DNA of 64,000 bases from Pseudomonas sp. 10-1B (GTDB lineage: Bacteria; Pseudomonadota; Gammaproteobacteria; Pseudomonadales; Pseudomonadaceae): assembly GCF_000935045.1 (NCBI RefSeq), contig NZ_JYKS01000005.1, forward strand, positions 62,001 through 126,000. Direction: 5' to 3'. Made by a program: the position numbers and the translations under genes. Positions 45,333-53,821 of this stretch are shown here, piece by piece; within the stretch, counting starts at the first letter, position 1; the number at the start of each line of letters is the position of its first letter. The notes below the pieces were generated by a model. It saw only the letters and a program-made list of their open reading frames with translations. It did not search any database and had not been told where the DNA came from.

Positions 45333-46352
45333 CTAGGCCAGTACGTCGGCGATCACCGCCAGGGTGTCGCCGCACTGCACCAGCCCGGGAAAGTGCCGGG
45401 CGGCGAGCAGGCCGCTGCGGCGGGCGCGGTATTCGACCGGGGCGCTGCCAGTGCGGCGGACGTCATGGATACGGGCGATCACTTCGCCCTGGCTGACCGT
45501 TTCGCCCAGGTCGCGGCACATCTCCAGCAAACCGTCATGCTCGCTGGCGATGAAACAATCGCCATCGGGCATGTCCAGCAGGGTGGTCTCGCCCTGCTCC
45601 ATTTCGCCGGCGAGGATGCCGGCGTGTATCAGCAGGTTGCGCACGCCGCGCTCGGCCAGGGCTACGCTTTTGGCCGTGGAGGTGCCGCCACCGCCCAGCT
45701 CGGTGGTGACGAACACCTTGCCCTGCTCTTCTGCGGCGGTGTCGTACATCGCCTGCGCATCGAGTTCGAGCATGCGCATGCTGTAGGGCGCGGCAAAGGC
45801 CTGCATGCCGGCTTCGCAGCGCGCCTGCTGGCCCTTGTCGGGCAGCACGTGGCAGGCGGCGAACGGCAGGAAGTCGAGGGTGCGACCACCTGAATGAATG
45901 TCCAGGACGATATCGGCCAGCGGCAGCAAGGTACGGCGGAAATAGTCGGCGATCTTTTCCGTCACGCTGCCATCGGGGCGCCCGGGGAAGCTGCGGTTGA
46001 GGTTGCCCTGGTCGATCGGCGAAGTGCGGGTGCCGGCATGGAACGCCGGTGTGTTCATGAACGGTACGATGATCACCCGCCCGCTCACCTGCTCGGCCTG
46101 CAGCTGCTGGGCCAGCTTGCTCAGCGCCACCGGGCCTTCGTATTCGTCACCGTGGTTGCCGCCAGTGAGCAAGGCGGTCGGACCAGTGCCGTGCTTGACC
46201 ACGGTCAGCGGGATCATCACCGCCCCCCAGGCCGAGTCGTCACGCGAGTACGGCAGCTTGAGGAAGCCGTGCTGCACGCCGTCCCGCTCGAAATCCAGGG
46301 TGCAGCTGATCGGGTTGGCCACCGCGGCGGCGGCCTGTGCGATTGCATTCAT
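45333..46352 (-). CDS. doeB: N-acetyl-diaminobutyrate deacetylase (AstE/AspA family)
   Basis: This 339-residue zinc hydrolase removes the acetyl group from N-alpha-acetyl-L-2,4-diaminobutyrate produced by DoeA. Visible motifs are the zinc site G-G-N-H-G-D-E-Y-E-G (near residue 65) and L-D-I-H-S-G-G-R (near 150). The C-terminal domain carries the Glu-containing strand (V-F-V-T-T-E-L-G-G-G-G). It begins 3 nt after doeA and ends 35 nt before doeC. A distant relative at 19848 shares the fold but not the ectoine context. Confidence 0.9.
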   Translation of the reverse strand: MNAIAQAAAAVANPISCTLDFERDGVQHGFLKLPYSRDDSAWGAVMIPLTVVKHGTGPTALLTGGNHGDEYEGPVALSKLAQQLQAEQVSGRVIIVPFMNTPAFHAGTRTSPIDQGNLNRSFPGRPDGSVTEKIADYFRRTLLPLADIVLDIHSGGRTLDFLPFAACHVLPDKGQQARCEAGMQAFAAPYSMRMLELDAQAMYDTAAEEQGKVFVTTELGGGGTSTAKSVALAERGVRNLLIHAGILAGEMEQGETTLLDMPDGDCFIASEHDGLLEMCRDLGETVSQGEVIARIHDVRRTGSAPVEYRARRSGLLAARHFPGLVQCGDTLAVIADVLA

Positions 46353-46355
46353 GGG

Positions 46356-47546
46356 TCAGTCCTTCACGAACAGCTGGCGCGGCACGTTGCACAGGGTCTC
46401 GACCCCGGTCTCGGTGATGAGGATGCTTTCGGTGATCTCCAGGCCCCAGTCGTCCATCCACAGCCCCGGCATGAAGTGGAAGGTCATGCCCGGCTGCAGC
46501 ACGCTGGTGTCGCTCGGGCGCAGGCTCATGGTGCGCTCGCCCCAGTCTGGCGGGTAGCTGATGCCGATCGGGTAGCCGCAGCGGCTGTCCTTGTGGATGC
46601 CGAATTTCTCCAGCACGCGGAAGAACGCCCGGGCGATGTCACCGGTGGTGTTGCCTGGGCGTGCGGCATCGAGGCCAGCAGCGATGCCCTCGACCACGGC
46701 CTTTTCACCGTCGAGGAAGTGCTGCGGCGGCTTGCCCAGGTACACGGTGCGCGACAGCGGGCAGTGGTAGCGTTTGTAGCACCCGGCGATCTCGAAGAAG
46801 GTGCCGGCCCCGCGGGTGAACGGCGAGTCATCCCAGGTCAGGTGTGGCGCGCTGGCGTCGGCACCGGTCGGCAACAGTGGCACGATGGCCGGGTAGTCGC
46901 CGCCATGGCCGTCGACACCAAGGATGCCGCTGCGGTAGATCTCGGCCACCAGCTCGTTCTTGCGCATGCCCGGCTCGATGCGTTCGAGGATGCACCCATG
47001 CATCTGTTCGACGATACGTGCGGCGATGCGCATGTAGTCGATTTCCTGCGGCGACTTGACCGCCCGCTGCCAGTTGACCAGCCCGGCGGCATCGCTGAAG
47101 CGCGCCTGTGGCAGGTGCTTGCACAATGCCTGGTAGGCCGCGGCGCTGAAGTAGTAGTTGTCCATCTCCACGCCGATGCTCAGGCTGCCCCAGCCCTTGG
47201 CCAGGATCACTTCCTGGCACAGGTAGTCCATGGGGTGGCGTTCGCGCGACTGCACGTAGATGTCCGGGTAGCCGACGATGTTGTCGTGCTGCATGAACAC
47301 CGTGCGTTTGGCACCGTTGGCATCCTGGCCGCGGCCGAACCAGATCGGCTCGCCATCGAGCGCCAGCAGCACGCACTGGTGCACGTAGAACGACCAGCCG
47401 TCATAACCGGTGAGCCAGGCCATGTTCGATGGATCGGTAACCAGCAACAGCTCCAGCCCCTGCGCCTGCATGGCGGCGCGGGTCTTGGCCAGGCGCTGGG
47501 CGTATTCCTGCCGGCTGAACGGCAGGTTGACCACTGTCTGTGACAT
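46356..47546 (-). CDS. doeA: Ectoine hydrolase (M24-like fold)
   Basis: This 396-residue enzyme of the creatinase/M24 fold opens the ectoine ring to N-acetyl-diaminobutyrate. The N-terminal creatinase-like domain (about 10-150) is followed by the pita-bread domain. The usual metal-ligand Asp positions are altered (F-F-E-I-A-G and Y-H-C-P-L-S-R-T), as in creatinase-type, non-peptidase members. This supports hydrolysis of a ring amidine rather than a peptide. I chose the ATG at 47546 (M-S-Q-T-V-V-N-L-P). It lies between doeB and eutC in a row of co-directed genes. Confidence 0.9.
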   Translation of the reverse strand: MSQTVVNLPFSRQEYAQRLAKTRAAMQAQGLELLLVTDPSNMAWLTGYDGWSFYVHQCVLLALDGEPIWFGRGQDANGAKRTVFMQHDNIVGYPDIYVQSRERHPMDYLCQEVILAKGWGSLSIGVEMDNYYFSAAAYQALCKHLPQARFSDAAGLVNWQRAVKSPQEIDYMRIAARIVEQMHGCILERIEPGMRKNELVAEIYRSGILGVDGHGGDYPAIVPLLPTGADASAPHLTWDDSPFTRGAGTFFEIAGCYKRYHCPLSRTVYLGKPPQHFLDGEKAVVEGIAAGLDAARPGNTTGDIARAFFRVLEKFGIHKDSRCGYPIGISYPPDWGERTMSLRPSDTSVLQPGMTFHFMPGLWMDDWGLEITESILITETGVETLCNVPRQLFVKD

Positions 47547-47581
47547 ACGGATGCCCTTCTTGTGAGTGGGTTGCGAAAGTT

Positions 47582-48574
47582 TCAGCTGAGAAATGCCAGG
47601 CCTTTGTTGGCGGCGACTGCGCGTTCGAAGGCGAGGTTGGCGATGGCGGTATCCTGGGCCCCGGTGCCGGTCAGGTCGCACAGGGTGACCTGCTGGTCAC
47701 TGACGCGGCCCGGCCGTTGCCCGGCGATGATCTGGCCCAACTCGGAAAACTCGGCCTGGTCGCTGACCGCACCGGCGCGCAAGGCGTGGTGCAGCTCGCC
47801 CAGCACGCGGGTCTGGCTGAGGCGGTCGGCCACGTAACGATCGACCTGGGCCAGGGCCTTGGGCGCGATCTCGTTCTTGTGCTCGGCGTCCGAGCCCATC
47901 GCGGTGATATGCAGGCCAGGGTGCAGGTGATGCGGCTGGATCAGCGGCTCGCGGCTGGGCGTGCAGGTGATGGCGATGTCCACTGCCTGCATGGCTTGGT
48001 CGACACTGTCGCAGGCTTGCACCTGCAAATGGCCGTCGCGTCCAAGTTCATCACACAGCGCAGCGGTTTTTTCTGCGTCGCGGCCCCAGACCTTGACCTG
48101 TTCGATCGGCCGCACCAGGCGCAGCGCCTGCAATTGCAGGCGTGCCTGCTCGCCACTGCCGATCAGCGCCACGCTGCGGCTGTCCTGGCGCGCAAGCCAA
48201 CGGGCGGCCACTGCGCCGGCCGCGGCCGTGCGCACGGCAGTGAGGTAGCCGTTGTCGAGGAGCAAGGCATCGAGCAGGCCGGTGCGTGCCGACAACAGCA
48301 TCATCATGCCGTTGAGGCTGGGCAAGCCAAGCTTGGGGTTGTCGAAAAAGCCTGGGCTGACCTTGATCGCGAATCGTTCCAGCCCCGGCAGGTAGGCGGT
48401 TTTCACGTCCACTTCGCCGTTGTGTTCGGGCACGTCCAGGCGCAGGATCGGCGGCATCGCCACCTTGGCCGTGGCCAGCAGGGCAAAGGCCCGTTCGATG
48501 GCATCGAGCGCATCGCGGTCGAGGGTGATGCAGCTACGCAGGTCGGCTTCGCTGAGCAAGGTGATGGCCGGCAT
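47582..48574 (-). CDS. eutC: Ornithine cyclodeaminase/mu-crystallin family protein EutC
   Basis: This 330-residue NAD(P)-binding protein has the Rossmann motif A-L-I-G-S-G-E-Q-A-R near residue 138, K-V-S-P-G-F-F-D-N near 70 and the conserved C-terminal strand. In ectoine utilisation clusters EutC, with EutB (and EutA), is thought to convert 5-hydroxyectoine toward ectoine or a doe intermediate; the reaction is inferred. It is on the same strand as doeA (35 nt) and eutB (32 nt), so the genes are probably one operon. A plain ornithine cyclodeaminase is less likely given the neighbours. Confidence 0.86.
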   Translation of the reverse strand: MPAITLLSEADLRSCITLDRDALDAIERAFALLATAKVAMPPILRLDVPEHNGEVDVKTAYLPGLERFAIKVSPGFFDNPKLGLPSLNGMMMLLSARTGLLDALLLDNGYLTAVRTAAAGAVAARWLARQDSRSVALIGSGEQARLQLQALRLVRPIEQVKVWGRDAEKTAALCDELGRDGHLQVQACDSVDQAMQAVDIAITCTPSREPLIQPHHLHPGLHITAMGSDAEHKNEIAPKALAQVDRYVADRLSQTRVLGELHHALRAGAVSDQAEFSELGQIIAGQRPGRVSDQQVTLCDLTGTGAQDTAIANLAFERAVAANKGLAFLS

Positions 48575-48606
48575 TCGAATACCTCCAATGAAGGGAACGT
48601 GAAGTC

Positions 48607-49578
48607 TCAGGCGTCGCCGCCGTTGATGACGCGCTGGTGCTGTGCGCTGTCGACGTTGCGCCCGCTGACCACCACCACCAGCGGACCACGGGCCGCCACC
48701 AGGCCGTCGAGCAGTGCGGCGATGCCAACCGCGCCGGCGCCTTCGAGCACCAGCCGTTCGTGCTGGTAGGCGTGGCGCATGCCGTTGGCGATCGACGCTT
48801 CCGGCAGCAGGTGGAGTTGGTCGAGCAAGCGTTGAGTCATGCTCAGGGTGTACTGGTTACCCAGGCCGATGCCGCCGCCGAGCGAGTCGGCCAGGGTTGG
48901 CAGCTCCTCGACCTCGACCGGGCTGCCGGCTTGCAGGCTGGCGTGCATCGCCGCGCCGCGCTGCATGCTGATGCCATGGGTGGTGATCGCCGGGTTGATG
49001 CTTTTCAGCGCCAGCGCCACGCCGGCGAACAGGCCGCCACCGGAGAGCGGGATCAGCACCTGCTCCACCTCGGGCAACTGCTCGATGATTTCCAGGCCCA
49101 GGGTGCCTTGGCCGGCGATGACCAAGGGGTGGTCGAAGGGCGGAATCAAGGCGGCGCCGTGTTCGTCGGCATGCTGTTGTGCGGCCTGCTGGGCATCGTC
49201 CTGGGACTGGCCGACGATGCACACTTCGGCGCCCAGGTCGCGGATGGCCTGGACCTTGTTGGCCGGCACCAGTTGCGAAAGGAACACGGTCGCCTTCACA
49301 CCCAGTTGCGCAGCGGCGTGGGCCACCGCCCGGCCGTGGTTGCCCGTAGAGGCGGTGACCACGCCACGCGAGCGGTGCTCGGGGCCGAGTGCGGCAATGG
49401 CATTGCTGGCACCGCGCAGCTTGAAGCTACCGGTGGTCTGCAGGGCTTCGAGCTTCAGGTAGACCGGCACGCCCAGGTGCCGCGACAGGCTGGGTGAAAG
49501 CTCCAGCGGTGTGCTGCGCACGAGGCCGTGGATACGCTGGCGGGCGAGGTAGAGATCGTGAAGCGAGAGCGCTGACAT
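48607..49578 (-). CDS. eutB: Threonine dehydratase-like PLP protein EutB
   Basis: This is a 323-residue fold-type II PLP enzyme with the PLP-binding Lys in T-G-S-F-K-L-R-G-A (near 54), A-S-T-G-N-H-G-R-A-V near 77 and the phosphate-binding S-G-G-G-L-F-A-G near 180. In ectoine clusters it works with EutC on 5-hydroxyectoine, probably eliminating water from the hydroxyl carbon; the mechanism is inferred. It is the first gene of the minus-strand catabolic series. Its promoter region contains a motif shared with the ehuB/enuR region. Confidence 0.87.
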   Translation of the reverse strand: MSALSLHDLYLARQRIHGLVRSTPLELSPSLSRHLGVPVYLKLEALQTTGSFKLRGASNAIAALGPEHRSRGVVTASTGNHGRAVAHAAAQLGVKATVFLSQLVPANKVQAIRDLGAEVCIVGQSQDDAQQAAQQHADEHGAALIPPFDHPLVIAGQGTLGLEIIEQLPEVEQVLIPLSGGGLFAGVALALKSINPAITTHGISMQRGAAMHASLQAGSPVEVEELPTLADSLGGGIGLGNQYTLSMTQRLLDQLHLLPEASIANGMRHAYQHERLVLEGAGAVGIAALLDGLVAARGPLVVVVSGRNVDSAQHQRVINGGDA

Positions 49579-49640
49579 GACCGGGACCCAACAAGTGAAC
49601 TGATGTTGGGCGGAGTGTATGAGGCGAAAATTGTCGTGAT

Positions 49641-49664
49641 GAATGTACTAGGGCAATTTGCCTG
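49641..49664. promoter_or_regulatory. Candidate EnuR operator upstream of eutB
   Basis: Read on the minus strand it contains GGCAAATTGCCCTAGTACAT. This shares GGCAA-TTG-CCTAGT-CA with 51410-51432 in the enuR/ehuB spacer, and the two lie in the two regulated regions of one pathway. MocR regulators bind such repeated words. It is 63-86 bp upstream of the eutB start. It is not experimentally known. Confidence 0.55.
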
Positions 49665-49677
49665 AGAATTTGTTTTT

Positions 49678-49945
49678 GCCGCTCCCACAGATACGGCGCG
49701 AGTCGCAAGCCTGCGCTGTCCCTGTGGGAGATTCTATGGTTTCTGGCAAAGGCATCAGGGTTCCCGGGGCTCGCCACAGGCGCTGCATATCTTGTGTCCA
49801 ACGCCTGTCAGCCCTGATGCGACCCCTGTGGGAGCGGGCGCGCCCGCGAAGAAGCCAGCGCGATAGATGGCACCGGCCTTGCCGGTGTTCGCGGGCATGC
49901 CCGCTCCCACAGGTATGGCGTTAGCCCGAACCCGCGAAGAGGCCG
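49678..49945. repeat. REP cluster with the composite repeat
   Basis: Several REP units (49678-49690, 49814-49857, 49876-49945) are arranged in opposite directions. The segment 49721-49840 matches 31868-31968 with a roughly 22-nt extra insert (near 49781-49802). It fills the spacer between eutB and the 3' end of enuR, which otherwise holds only the operator-like motif and an AT-rich leader. Confidence 0.8.
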
Positions 49946-49956
49946 GTACAGGCTGC

Positions 49957-51354
49957 TCACAGCTCATGGATCTGCGGATACTGCCCGAACAACTCGCGCA
50001 TATCGCCCAACGCCTGGCGCATCTTCGCCTCGGAACATTCGGCGCCCACGCACAAGCGCACCGCCCGCGGCCGTGGGGTGCCGCGTACCAGAAACGGCTC
50101 CGGCGGGGTCACGGCAATTTGCCTGCGACGCAAGGCCCGCACCAGGCTGTCTACCTCCCAGCGTTCGGGAATGTTCAGCCACGCGCCCAATGCATGGGGA
50201 TGCTGACCGCGAACGTATTCCCCCAGGTATTCCCGCAACAATGCCTGGCGCTCGCCCAACAACGTGCGCTGCAACTCCACCAACTGCATGGCACGCCCAT
50301 CGTTGATCCAGCGCGAGGCGATTTCCGCCACCAGCGGCGTGGCCATCCAACTGTTCACCCGCAGGATGCTCTCGGTACGCAGCGCCAGGCGCTTGGGCAT
50401 GGCCAGGTAGCCCACGCGCAGGCCAGTCAGCACCGACTTGGTCATGCTGGTGCAATAGAACGACAGCTCCGGTGCATAGGTACTGAGCGGCGGTGCATGA
50501 CGGCCACCGAGCAGCGGCCCGTACACGTCATCCTCGATGATGTGCACGCCAAAGCGCCGGGCGATGGCGGCGATCTCCTGCCGGCGGCTGTCGGGCATCA
50601 GGCTGACGGTCGGGTTGTTGAGGTTGGGCGTGCACACGAGCGCGGTCACCCGCTCGTTGCTGCAGATGTCCTCGAAATGCTCCGGGTCGATACCCTCGCG
50701 GTCCATCTCCAGGCCCTTGAGGGTGAAACCGAGCACCTGTGAGTTACCGATCACACCATGGTCGGTCAGCCCCTCGCAAAGCACCACATCGTCTGGCCCG
50801 GCCAGCGAGGCCAAGGCCAGGAAAATGGCGTGGGCGGCGCCATTGGTGACCAGCACATCGTCGCGTTCGACGCGCATGCCCAGGCCGTCGAGCCAGCGCA
50901 CCGCGGCCTCGCGATGGCTCTCGAAACCGGCGATCGGCCGGTAGGCATGGATCCACGGCTGCTCTTCCTCCACCGCCAGTTCGGCGCAAGTGTCGCGCCA
51001 GATACGTTCATGCACCTGGGTGTGCAGGATGCGGGTGATGGAGAAGTCGACCAGGGTGCGCTCGGGCAGGTCGATGATGTCATCCGACACACGGTCGCTC
51101 ATGCGCCGGCTGACGAAACTGCCACGGCCGATTTCGCAGCGCACCAGGCCTTGCCGCTCCAGTTCCTTGTAGGCATTGGTCACGGTCTGCACACTGATGC
51201 CCAGGGCATCGGCCACCTGGCGCTGCGGTGGCAAACGCTGGTCGTGCAGCAGCACACCGCGCTCGATCTCACCGGTGACCACCTGGACCAGAATCTTGTA
51301 TTTGGATTCGCCGATGCGGGCGGCGTCGAGGGCTGCCTTCCAACTGTGCATCAT
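49957..51354 (-). CDS. enuR: MocR/GntR-type regulator of ectoine utilisation, EnuR
   Basis: The 465-residue protein has a GntR winged helix (about 15-85: L-P-P-Q-R-Q-V-A-D-A-L-G-I-S) and an aminotransferase-like domain with the PLP Lys in S-M-T-K-S-V-L-T-G near residue 307. EnuR-type proteins are repressors that bind PLP and the inducer diaminobutyrate or N-acetyl-diaminobutyrate. It is divergent from ehuBCDA with a spacer of 237 nt. The ATG at 51354 was chosen; GTG at 51387 would add 11 residues. The context is strong. The other MocR at 18284 is a different paralogue. Confidence 0.9.
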   Translation of the reverse strand: MMHSWKAALDAARIGESKYKILVQVVTGEIERGVLLHDQRLPPQRQVADALGISVQTVTNAYKELERQGLVRCEIGRGSFVSRRMSDRVSDDIIDLPERTLVDFSITRILHTQVHERIWRDTCAELAVEEEQPWIHAYRPIAGFESHREAAVRWLDGLGMRVERDDVLVTNGAAHAIFLALASLAGPDDVVLCEGLTDHGVIGNSQVLGFTLKGLEMDREGIDPEHFEDICSNERVTALVCTPNLNNPTVSLMPDSRRQEIAAIARRFGVHIIEDDVYGPLLGGRHAPPLSTYAPELSFYCTSMTKSVLTGLRVGYLAMPKRLALRTESILRVNSWMATPLVAEIASRWINDGRAMQLVELQRTLLGERQALLREYLGEYVRGQHPHALGAWLNIPERWEVDSLVRALRRRQIAVTPPEPFLVRGTPRPRAVRLCVGAECSEAKMRQALGDMRELFGQYPQIHEL

Positions 51355-51409
51355 GATGTTCGCTTCGCTTGCCTTGGCCAGGGCCACAGCATCACCCTAA
51401 CAAGCTGTC

Positions 51410-51432
51410 TGGGCAATTGTCCTAGTGCAATG
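51410..51432. promoter_or_regulatory. Candidate EnuR operator in the enuR/ehuB spacer
   Basis: The sequence GGGCAATTGTCCTAGTGCAA shares most of its bases with the motif upstream of eutB, read on the opposite strand. It lies 56-78 bp upstream of enuR and about 160 bp upstream of ehuB, so it could regulate both. Only sequence similarity supports it. Confidence 0.55.
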
Positions 51433-51591
51433 CCATCGCCGTTTCAGCTTTTGTATGCTCCGTCCAAGGTCGACAACCCGCTGCCTGGCAGCCTCGAACA
51501 AACGACCGACCCTGCTTTCGCTGTTTTGCTCCACTGCCTCCTAACACAGAGCCGTCGGCGACGGTCTTTATAACAAACAGGAGATTCATTG

Positions 51592-52446
51592 ATGAGCCAG
51601 CCTTTCAACGTTCCACGCCCGTTCCAGCGCCTGCTGGTGGCCTGCGCTACCCTCGGCGTGCTTGCCAGCGCCCAGGCCGCCAGCCTGGAGCAGATCAAGG
51701 AAACCAGCCGCATCCGCATCGGCTACGCCAACGAAACCCCATTCGCCTTCACCGAAACCGACGGCCGGGTAACCGGGGAGTCGCCGGAAATCGCCAAGGT
51801 CATCTTCGAGAAGATGGGCATCAAGCAGGTCGATGGCGTGCTCACCGAGTGGGGCTCGCTGATCCCGGGCTTGCGTGCCGGGCGCTTCGATGTGATTGCC
51901 GCCGGCATGTACATCACCCCGGCTCGTTGCAAGCAGGTGATCTTCACCGATCCGCAATACGCCCTGCCCGACACCCTGTTGGTGGCCCAAGGCAACCCGA
52001 AGAACCTGCACAGTTACGCCGACATAGCCAAGAACCCCGACGTGAAGCTGGCGATCATGGCTGGTACGGTCAACCTCGCCTATGCCCGCGACTCGGGCGT
52101 CACGGATGCGCAGATCCTCCAGGTGCCAGACACCACCGCCCAACTGCAGGCCGTGCGCGCGGGCCGCGCCGATGCCGCCGTGGGCACCCAGCTGACCATG
52201 AAGGGCCTGGCCAAGAAAGGCGGTGACAAGGTCGAGGCGATCAGCGACTTCAGCGATGACCCGGCCCACACCGGCTACGGTGCCCTGGCCTTCCGCCCCG
52301 AGGACAAAGCCCTGCGCGATGCGGTCAACGCCGAGATGAAGCAGTGGCTGGGTAGCGAGGAACATCTGAAGACTGTCGCACCGTTCGGTTTCGACCGCTC
52401 CAACGTGACCGACAAGACCGCCGCCGAGCTCTGTGCCCAGCAGTGA
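51592..52446 (+). CDS. ehuB: Ectoine/hydroxyectoine ABC transporter binding protein
   Basis: EhuB is the periplasmic binding protein of the ectoine importer. The 284-residue protein has a signal peptide (cleaved near A-Q-A-A-S) and the family 3 fold, with I-G-Y-A-N-E-T-P-F-A-F near residue 43 and the C-terminal cysteine at A-E-L-C-A-Q-Q. The ATG at 51592 lies after CAGGAG; a TTG one codon earlier is less likely. It is the first gene of ehuBCDA, divergent from enuR. Confidence 0.9.
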   Translation: MSQPFNVPRPFQRLLVACATLGVLASAQAASLEQIKETSRIRIGYANETPFAFTETDGRVTGESPEIAKVIFEKMGIKQVDGVLTEWGSLIPGLRAGRFDVIAAGMYITPARCKQVIFTDPQYALPDTLLVAQGNPKNLHSYADIAKNPDVKLAIMAGTVNLAYARDSGVTDAQILQVPDTTAQLQAVRAGRADAAVGTQLTMKGLAKKGGDKVEAISDFSDDPAHTGYGALAFRPEDKALRDAVNAEMKQWLGSEEHLKTVAPFGFDRSNVTDKTAAELCAQQ

Positions 52447-52508
52447 ATCGAAGTGGCATGGCGCTTGCCGTGCCATTCCCTGTGTCATCCGATTATGCAG
52501 GTCGAACC

Positions 52509-53168
52509 ATGGGTGAATTGATACCGTTGTTACTGCAGGGCGCCTGGATCACCATCCAGGTCACCTTCTTCGGCTCGCTGCTGGCCATCGTCGCCGCGAT
52601 CCTCGCCGCCCTGGGCCGGCGCTCGTCATGGCGGCCATTGAGCTGGCTGTGCGTGGCCTATATCGAACTGTTCCGGGGCACCTCGTTGCTGGTGCAATTG
52701 TTCTGGCTGTTCTTCGTGCTGCCGTTGCCACCGTTCAACCTCGAACTCAGCGCCTACACCGTGGCCATCGTCGGCCTCGGGCTGCATATCGGTGCCTACG
52801 GCGCCGAAGTGATGCGCGGGGCGATCAGTTCGGTAGCCAAGGGGCAGTACGAGGCCTGCACCGCGCTGAACATGCCGGCCGCCACCCGCTTCCGGCGGAT
52901 CATCCTGCCCCAGGCGTTGCTGGCGGCCATCGCTCCCGGTACCAACCTGCTGATCGAACTGCTGAAGAACACCTCGCTGGTGTCGCTGATCACCCTGTCG
53001 GACCTGAGCTTCCGCGCCCGCCAGCTGGATCAGGCGACGTTCCAGACCCTGGAGATCTTCAGCCTTACCCTGCTGCTGTACTTCGTCCTGGCGCAGGTCA
53101 TCAACTTCCTCATGCGCCGGGTCGAACGGCGCCTGAGCCGTGGTCGCCTGCGGGGGAGCCTGTCATGA
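52509..53168 (+). CDS. ehuC: Ectoine ABC transporter permease
   Basis: This is a 219-residue inner-membrane permease with about five helices. The R-G-T-S-L-L-V-Q-L-F motif is near residue 61 and the EAA-type loop Y-E-A-C-T-A-L-N-M-P is near 116. The ATG at 52509 was chosen; a GTG at 52443 overlapping the ehuB stop would add 22 polar residues. It overlaps ehuD by ATGA. The pair EhuC/EhuD forms the membrane channel. Confidence 0.88.
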   Translation: MGELIPLLLQGAWITIQVTFFGSLLAIVAAILAALGRRSSWRPLSWLCVAYIELFRGTSLLVQLFWLFFVLPLPPFNLELSAYTVAIVGLGLHIGAYGAEVMRGAISSVAKGQYEACTALNMPAATRFRRIILPQALLAAIAPGTNLLIELLKNTSLVSLITLSDLSFRARQLDQATFQTLEIFSLTLLLYFVLAQVINFLMRRVERRLSRGRLRGSLS

Positions 53169-53821
53169 ATGTCTGGGACTGGAACTACGTCGCGCAGATC
53201 CTGCCCGACTTGCTGCAGGCGTCACTGAAAACCTTGGGCATCACCTTGGTGGGCTTTCTGATCGCGGTAGTGCTCGGCCTGTTCCTGGCCATCGCCCGGC
53301 GCAGCCGCCAGGCCTGGCTGTCGTGGCCGGTGGCGCTGGTGATCGAGTTCATCCGCAGCACGCCGCTGCTGATCCAGGTGTATTTCCTCTACTACGTGCT
53401 GCCCAACTACGGGGTCAACATGACCGCCATGCAGGCCGGCATCATCGGTATCGGCCTGCACTATGCCTGCTACCTGGCCGAGGTGTACCGCGGCGGCCTC
53501 GACTCGGTGGCGCGCAGCCAGTGGGAAGCGGTGGTCGCCCTGAACTTCGCGCCGTGGACCGCCTATCGAGTGGTCATCCTGCCCCAGGCGATCCGGCCAA
53601 TCCTGCCGCCGCTGGGCAACTACCTGATCGCCATGCTCAAGGACACCCCGGTGCTGTCGGCCATCACCGTGGTGGAAATCATGCAGCAGGCCAAGAACGT
53701 CGGCTCCGAAAGCTTCCGCTACCTGGAGCCGATCACCCTGGTCGGTCTGTTCTTCCTGGCTTTGAGCGTCGCTCTGGCCTACCTCGTTCGGCGCCTTGAA
53801 GTGCGCCTGGAGCTCCGCTGA
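53165..53821 (+). CDS. ehuD: Ectoine ABC transporter permease
   Basis: This is the second permease, 218 residues with about five helices. R-S-T-P-L-L-I-Q is near residue 64 and the EAA-type loop W-E-A-V-V-A-L-N-F-A near 121. The start overlaps the ehuC stop (ATGA) and its stop overlaps the ehuA start by one base (TGATG), so the three are translationally linked. Confidence 0.9.
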   Translation: MNVWDWNYVAQILPDLLQASLKTLGITLVGFLIAVVLGLFLAIARRSRQAWLSWPVALVIEFIRSTPLLIQVYFLYYVLPNYGVNMTAMQAGIIGIGLHYACYLAEVYRGGLDSVARSQWEAVVALNFAPWTAYRVVILPQAIRPILPPLGNYLIAMLKDTPVLSAITVVEIMQQAKNVGSESFRYLEPITLVGLFFLALSVALAYLVRRLEVRLELR

